From contig JAAYFJ010000010.1 of assembly GCA_012728295.1 (NCBI GenBank), positions 62,001 through 126,000 of the forward strand: 64,000 nucleotides of DNA, written 5' to 3'. The notes beneath the pieces are model-generated. The model did no database searches. It worked only from the letters and a program-made list of their open reading frames with translations, and had not been told where the DNA came from. Shown here one piece after another: positions 60,112 to 64,000 of the stretch. The position numbers were made by a program, and so were the translations under genes. The stretch comes from Tissierellia bacterium (GTDB lineage: Bacteria; Bacillota; Clostridia; Tissierellales; Peptoniphilaceae). Each line of letters begins with the position of its first letter. Within the stretch, counting starts at the first letter, position 1.

Positions 60112-62184
60112 TTAAATAGTATCCAACTCAATAGCTTGGTCGTAAAACAAGAAGTCTACGAAAGTAAAGTTAGTTGGTGTTGCTGGAGCTATTTCACAAC
60201 GGAAATATACTTTGTCTCTCTCTTTTTTAGCTTCTAGGTTTCTATATGCCACGATAATGCCTTTTCTTTGGTAGTCCTTTAGAATGGATAAAACAGCATT
60301 TCTAGCTGTCTCTAACACTCCCGTTGGCGTTAATTTACCTGTAAGAATTTTATCTAAGCGCTTTCTGGTGTCTTTAGATAGTTGGTCTGCTATAGCTCCT
60401 GTGCTTCTTTCTACCTGTAGCGTATCGTTCTTATCTGTATAGGTTGTGTAGTCCCAAACCAACTTAGGATAGAATAGTTTGTGATTGTGGTCGGAGACTT
60501 CCTCATCAAAGAACATTACTCCATTATCAATCATTTCTCTTCTGTCTCTGCCTTCAAAAGTTCTTTCAGGCTTTAACATCTTGTAGGTATCGTTTGTTGC
60601 TGACTCTACCCCAAGGAACGCCGCTCTTCCTGCGTGCATGGCCGCTGTAATATACGCTGGATATAGCTTCTTATCGAAGTCATAATGTCCTACGCCAAAA
60701 TACTGAACTCTTCCGTGGGCTAAGGTTCTGGCATTTTTAATAGCTTGCAATGCACTTAAGCCGTTGCCTGCCCCACAAACCAACCTACGCTCTTTTCCTT
60801 TTCTTTCGCTCATCTCGATAACGTGCTCTCTGCACTCTGCAATGATACTCATGTCATCTGTTAATGGAACGATATAGTCAATGTCATACTTTGCAATCTC
60901 ATCTAAGAACGGAATATAGCTTTGTGCTTCCTGTCCTTCGCTTCCACCTAATAGTTGAACAAAGTCATAGTTTTCATAGTTTACTACTTCACGGTTGCTA
61001 GCTTTGATTTCAACAAACCTAGATTGATATGCAGTGGTTTTTTCTAGGTCTCTTAAGACCGCTGTAATGCCACACCGTTCTTTAATACTTACTTTCTCCA
61101 GCACGTCTAAGTCATTTGCATTTAGTTCGCTATTTACTGTAGCTACTGTGTTAATCTCGTAATTCTCATATGATGCTATATAAAGTGCTAATTGCTTAAC
61201 GCTTTTGAATTGCTCTTGGTCTAGGTCGATATCAAGGTCGACTATAGCGTTTTCTTCATCTGCCCCAATGTAGGTTTGCAACTTAATAGCATTGCCTTTT
61301 CCGTCAGAAACAATAGACATAGCGGCATATTGTTGATTGCCTTTATATCTAATATCAAATGCTCCGCCTACATTTTCAAAGACTTCATACGTATCTGATT
61401 TGGCGTCATAGATAGTTAATGTTTTAGTGCCTAATACTTCCCCATCGTCTAGTTTGTGGGAAATAAAGTTGCACTCTTCTCCCCAATCTTTAGACTCAAT
61501 GGTATATACATATTCATATACAGTGACCGCCTTAGTGCAAGGAATTAAGAATGTATCTCCGTTGGTGTATTTACCAGCCTTAAATGATACCTTTGCACCA
61601 TCGCCTAATTCTTTATCTGTGGTATTTTCTGTACTATCCAGTGTATATTCAGCTCCAACCTCTTCACCTGCTGCATATACTTTGTACTTAGCTTCTGCAA
61701 TATCTTTAGTACCTTCGCTGGTGATTACAATTTTGAACGTCTTGTTCTCTTCACCACTAAATGCTCCCGATGTTGTAACTTCACCTGTAGTAGATGGGTG
61801 TAAGGTTGAAACTACTTTGCCAATCTTCGCTTCTACTTCTCTTGATTGATAAACTGGTGTCTTCGCCTTGGTTGCATCGTTGGTACGGATTACAAATATC
61901 TGGTCTGCTCCGCCTAGCTCTACGCCTTGTTTAGTGTCTATAACAGGGTCGTATGCCTTAAGCATCGCTGTTAATAACGGTCCACCTTTTACAACTTCTT
62001 TTGCTATCTCTGGGTCGTCAATTACCATGATATTCTTTGGAATACCACCTTTTGCCTTACCTAAGATAGCAATGTTTTTGGCTCCATCTTTTTTTACGTC
62101 TACCATGTCCGACTTAACGAACGAATAAACGCCCGGCGTATTGTAGTGTACGCCATGGAATTTATAGCCTTTTCTAAATGCCAT
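60112..62184 (-). CDS. Contractile tail sheath protein
   Basis: 690 aa. N-terminus FHGVHYNTPGVYSFVKSDMV is the classic sheath start, and C-terminal ISILKDYQRKGIIVAYRNLEAK (in part) and FYDQAIELDTI the classic end. A roughly 120-residue beta-rich insertion (about 115-235, with STTGEVTTSGAFSGEENKTF) makes it longer than PBSX XkdK (466 aa) and would project from the sheath surface. Its contraction drives the tube through the wall. The stop is a tandem TAATAA. Confidence 0.92.
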   Translation of the reverse strand: MAFRKGYKFHGVHYNTPGVYSFVKSDMVDVKKDGAKNIAILGKAKGGIPKNIMVIDDPEIAKEVVKGGPLLTAMLKAYDPVIDTKQGVELGGADQIFVIRTNDATKAKTPVYQSREVEAKIGKVVSTLHPSTTGEVTTSGAFSGEENKTFKIVITSEGTKDIAEAKYKVYAAGEEVGAEYTLDSTENTTDKELGDGAKVSFKAGKYTNGDTFLIPCTKAVTVYEYVYTIESKDWGEECNFISHKLDDGEVLGTKTLTIYDAKSDTYEVFENVGGAFDIRYKGNQQYAAMSIVSDGKGNAIKLQTYIGADEENAIVDLDIDLDQEQFKSVKQLALYIASYENYEINTVATVNSELNANDLDVLEKVSIKERCGITAVLRDLEKTTAYQSRFVEIKASNREVVNYENYDFVQLLGGSEGQEAQSYIPFLDEIAKYDIDYIVPLTDDMSIIAECREHVIEMSERKGKERRLVCGAGNGLSALQAIKNARTLAHGRVQYFGVGHYDFDKKLYPAYITAAMHAGRAAFLGVESATNDTYKMLKPERTFEGRDRREMIDNGVMFFDEEVSDHNHKLFYPKLVWDYTTYTDKNDTLQVERSTGAIADQLSKDTRKRLDKILTGKLTPTGVLETARNAVLSILKDYQRKGIIVAYRNLEAKKERDKVYFRCEIAPATPTNFTFVDFLFYDQAIELDTI

Positions 62185-62193
62185 ATTGTCCCC

Positions 62194-62433
62194 CTATTCT
62201 CCTATGTGTTCTTTAACGATCTTGTCCCATTCTTCCTTAGAATGGAATAAATCACCACCTAGTTTAACCCTAATAGCTGCTTGAACCTCTCGCCTTATGC
62301 GTTTACCCATCATGTATTCTTTCATGGTGATTCTGCGTTTGCTTTTCTCTGGTTTAGGTGGTTCTGCTTTTTTCACTGTTCGTTTCTTTGGTTCTTCTGG
62401 GGTTTCTTTTACAACTTCTTCTATTTCTTTCAA
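62194..62433 (-). CDS. Small charged phage protein (79 aa)
   Basis: Highly charged, with a Pro/Lys-rich first half (EPKKRTVKKAEPPKPEKSK) and a helical second half (RREVQAAIRVKLGGDLFHSK). Overlaps the previous gene end by 4 bases and precedes the sheath by 9. Resembles small linker proteins found upstream of sheath genes; role unknown. Confidence 0.7.
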   Translation of the reverse strand: MKEIEEVVKETPEEPKKRTVKKAEPPKPEKSKRRITMKEYMMGKRIRREVQAAIRVKLGGDLFHSKEEWDKIVKEHIGE

Positions 62434-63131
62434 TTACCTTCCCCCTTTTCATTGTGATAATCTGAATAATCGTCCCAGTATAATTCTATGTCATCTATCG
62501 TTGTTTCCAATGGGAAGTGGTCGTCTTCTTTGCCTATCTCTTTATTGTCTACATGATAGCTAAGCTCGTATTCAAAGTTTAAAATAGCCGCTTTCCTATA
62601 GACAAATAAGGTCATGTAATCTGGTACAGGCTCTAAATCCCCACCACTTACCGTTGGAATGAATATGCCATTTCCCCTCATGTCCCATTTGGAACTGAAT
62701 AGACAGTATTTTATAACACTGTATAGTAAGGATGTGGTGATAGAATTATCTGTCCATGCTTCTATCCTTACCTGCGCCCTCATCTGTGCGCTTTGTCTTA
62801 TATATTTGCTGTCTCCATCTTCAGACCAATGAAGATAGTTTTCTCTACCCTCTTCCCATTCCGGGTAATTCATGTCTATTCCATCGCCAATACCGTGACT
62901 TACTTCGTCTTCTCCGCCAATGGTGATTACAATGCAAGGCAAGGTTGACGGTTCCCTTGGGTATCCAGTAATAACGCTGATATTATATTCTGTGATTAGT
63001 TTTACCATGCTATTGATAGTTCGCTCACTGGCAAATCCAAAGTAGTCTTGTATCTTATCTGGATGAGTCCTAAGGCGTTCTAGCCCATCTTCTATATACT
63101 GTTTTACAAGTAAATCTATTATAGGAATCAT
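62430..63131 (-). CDS. Neck/tail completion protein
   Basis: 233 aa. Begins PIIDLLVKQYIEDGLERLRT; the middle has AQVRIEAWTDNSITTSLLYS and the end is acidic. Length, acidity and position between the gp10-like gene and the sheath fit a tail terminator or completion protein at the head-tail joint. No named motif. Confidence 0.68.
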   Translation of the reverse strand: MIPIIDLLVKQYIEDGLERLRTHPDKIQDYFGFASERTINSMVKLITEYNISVITGYPREPSTLPCIVITIGGEDEVSHGIGDGIDMNYPEWEEGRENYLHWSEDGDSKYIRQSAQMRAQVRIEAWTDNSITTSLLYSVIKYCLFSSKWDMRGNGIFIPTVSGGDLEPVPDYMTLFVYRKAAILNFEYELSYHVDNKEIGKEDDHFPLETTIDDIELYWDDYSDYHNEKGEGN

Positions 63132-63133
63132 CG

Positions 63134-63790
63134 TTACCCCCTTATATAGTCATAGAAGAACTCTTCCACCTTAGGCGCTACCCTGTCTAATGCCTTTAAA
63201 CCCTTGTATCCAGGGTGCATCCATGCGTTGCTGTCAGTTTTATCTGAAACACGCCTAAACGTCATATAATGCCCTCTCTTCTTGCCACTGTCATATTCCT
63301 TAACTATACGGGTTAAGCTGTCATACTGACTATTCTTCCACGTATAGCCCGCCCATGATGTCTTAGGTTTATATCCAAGACTCCTTACTAGTGCTGCTGA
63401 TAATCTATCCCCGTCACTTAGTTTTTTTGCTGGCTTGGCTATATCTTTAGGCATGGTGGAGTGTATTTTTGATGTTGTCATATGCCTGTAGGGAATGGTT
63501 AGATACCACCCTGTAGACGTTGCTTTCTTTTTAGGGGAATTAGCAAACCCAACCTTCATGTCAAAGGCTGAATAACCTTGTTCTATCATCGTTGGGAAGT
63601 TTCCTTTTAGCTCGATTTAGCCTTTGTTATCCCCTACTAAAGTAACCCCTTGCAACCCACTAATATAGTCTTCCCTAGTGGTTCTTAGGTTCTGTTGTGC
63701 ATCGTTAATCCATTCGTGCCTTGCATAGTTAAGGGTGGCTATTAATGCACCTTTGACAAAAGCCTGTAACTCTTTTTCTAAATTAGTCAT
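63134..63790 (-). pseudogene. gp10-like head-tail protein, interrupted by in-frame TAA
   Basis: One frame runs from ATG 63790 (GAGGG box) to 63134 except for a TAA at 63,617-63,619 (codon 58). It reads MTNLEKELQAFVKGALIATL, later GLQGVTLVGDNKG, stop, IELKGNFPTMIEQGYSAFDM and KVGFANSPKKKATSTGWYLT. The upstream and downstream parts make one continuous HK97 gp10-like (minor tail/neck) protein of 218 codons. Translation could restart at ATG 63589, which gives 151 aa but lacks a clear box. A GAA to TAA or CAA to TAA change would explain it. Confidence 0.78.
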
Positions 63791-64000
63791 AGCTCAATCC
63801 CTCACTTTCTGCAATTTTTATTTCTTCACGTTTGGCGTTTACCGTATGCCCATAAACAAAGTCTATGCGCCTTAGTTGATATTGGTTAGGCATTTTAGCT
63901 GTATAAGGGTTTACAGTACCCTTTGATACTCTAGTACTCCTTAGTTCATGATTCATGTCTACGACTAAATATTCAGGGCTAGTAAGGTATAAAATGCTTA
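63783..64000 (-). CDS. Head-tail connector-region protein, C-terminal part
   Basis: About 72 C-terminal residues are in the window; the start is outside. They read SILYLTSPEYLVVDMNHEL, then RIDFVYGHTVNAKREEIKIA and end EGLSYD. The stop overlaps the next start (ATGACTAA). Placed between capsid (expected to the right) and the gp10-like gene, so a head-tail adaptor is likely. No family assigned. Confidence 0.65.
   Translation of the reverse strand, partial: SILYLTSPEYLVVDMNHELRSTRVSKGTVNPYTAKMPNQYQLRRIDFVYGHTVNAKREEIKIAESEGLSYD

Larger units (their letters stand above)
34614..64000 (-). mobile_element. Prophage with contractile tail (right part outside window)
   Basis: From about 34,620 rightward the genes change from housekeeping to phage morphogenesis and lysis: sheath, tube, tail chaperones, tape measure, hub, spike, baseplate J, fibres, holin, endolysin. 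The left border is set by the chromosomal terminator at 34,587-34,613 and the candidate att core at 34,628-34,647. Packaging, portal, capsid, replication, repressor and integrase genes are not in the window and should lie to the right. Two nonsense codons and one frameshift suggest it may be defective. Confidence 0.9.

Noticed and set aside
62297..62563. Plus-strand reading frames opposite the tail genes, such as this one
   Set aside because: They lie fully inside strong minus-strand genes, lack binding sites and have no recognisable protein content; treated as shadows. The same holds for those opposite pgsA, xseB, obgE and the fibre genes.
34614..64000. Stop-codon reassignment (UAA read as Gln) in the prophage
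   Set aside because: Sheath and chaperone genes end in TAA, and other genes end in TAG or TGA at expected lengths. Only two genes have in-frame TAA, so mutation is simpler.
1..64000. CRISPR arrays, rRNA operons and insertion sequences
   Set aside because: No regularly spaced repeats, rRNA sequence or transposase was noticed on either strand.
34614..64000. Domesticated contractile device (tailocin) instead of a prophage
   Set aside because: A head-tail connector, neck and gp10-like proteins and a long tape measure suggest head genes to the right. It cannot be excluded until the region beyond 64,000 is seen.

Overview
The window is low-GC Firmicutes DNA, most likely a clostridium in the wide sense. 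Evidence is the AT-rich sequence with strong AGGAGG-type ribosome binding sites, the order radC-mreB-mreC-mreD-pbp2-rng-rplU-prp-rpmA-obgE, an N-terminally extended L27 paired with its Prp protease, an SLH-domain protein, and NusG-domain-II and Gx-transporter genes. The gene order would fit the Peptostreptococcales/Tissierellales neighbourhood, but the species cannot be named from sequence alone. Apart from one small ORF and a few sites, everything is read from the minus strand, so transcription runs right to left.

Bases 1-34,613 are chromosome. In transcription order: (i) NusG-domain-II protein, Gx transporter, maf, radC, mreBCD, a very large class B PBP and RNase G (cell shape and elongation); (ii) rplU-prp-rpmA behind a consensus promoter and an L21 leader RNA, closed by a terminator; (iii) obgE-yhbY-nadD-yqeK-LCP-rsfS-ridA, closed by a terminator, then a DJ-1/PfpI gene; (iv) a long unit from a consensus promoter at 19,210-19,238: Asp23, nusB, xseA, xseB, ispA, tlyA, recN and then, with no visible break, a ten-gene type IV pilus-like cluster (PilB, PilC, pilin, PilM/N/O-like proteins, an SLH-domain surface protein and three minor pilins) ending in a hairpin near 5,340; (v) dut, ftsK, rimO, pgsA and the start of cinA.

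Bases from about 34,620 to the right edge are one end of a prophage with a contractile (myovirus-type) tail. Read 5' to 3' it holds a head-tail connector (partial), a gp10-like protein, a neck protein, sheath, tube, a JAB/MPN-domain protein, frameshift-linked tail chaperones, tape measure, an M23-bearing hub, spike, LysM/gp25-like protein, baseplate J and wedge proteins, a DUF4815-like protein, fibres, holin and endolysin. At the distal end, next to a possible attachment core, lie two short units with near-perfect sigma-A promoters over palindromic operators: a ribbon-helix-helix gene, and three tiny ORFs with an oppositely oriented terminator inside.

The prophage shows damage or unusual coding. 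The tail tube gene and the gp10-like gene each carry one in-frame TAA; a fibre gene is out of frame at a run of six G; baseplate J seems to lack part of its N-terminal segment. TAA, TAG and TGA all serve as normal stops nearby, so a changed genetic code is unlikely. Decay, sequencing error or, for the G-run, phase variation remain. The most interesting items are the JAB cassette bracketed by terminators, the palindromic promoters at the prophage end, the G-tracts in adjacent fibre genes, and the SLH protein built into the pilus operon.
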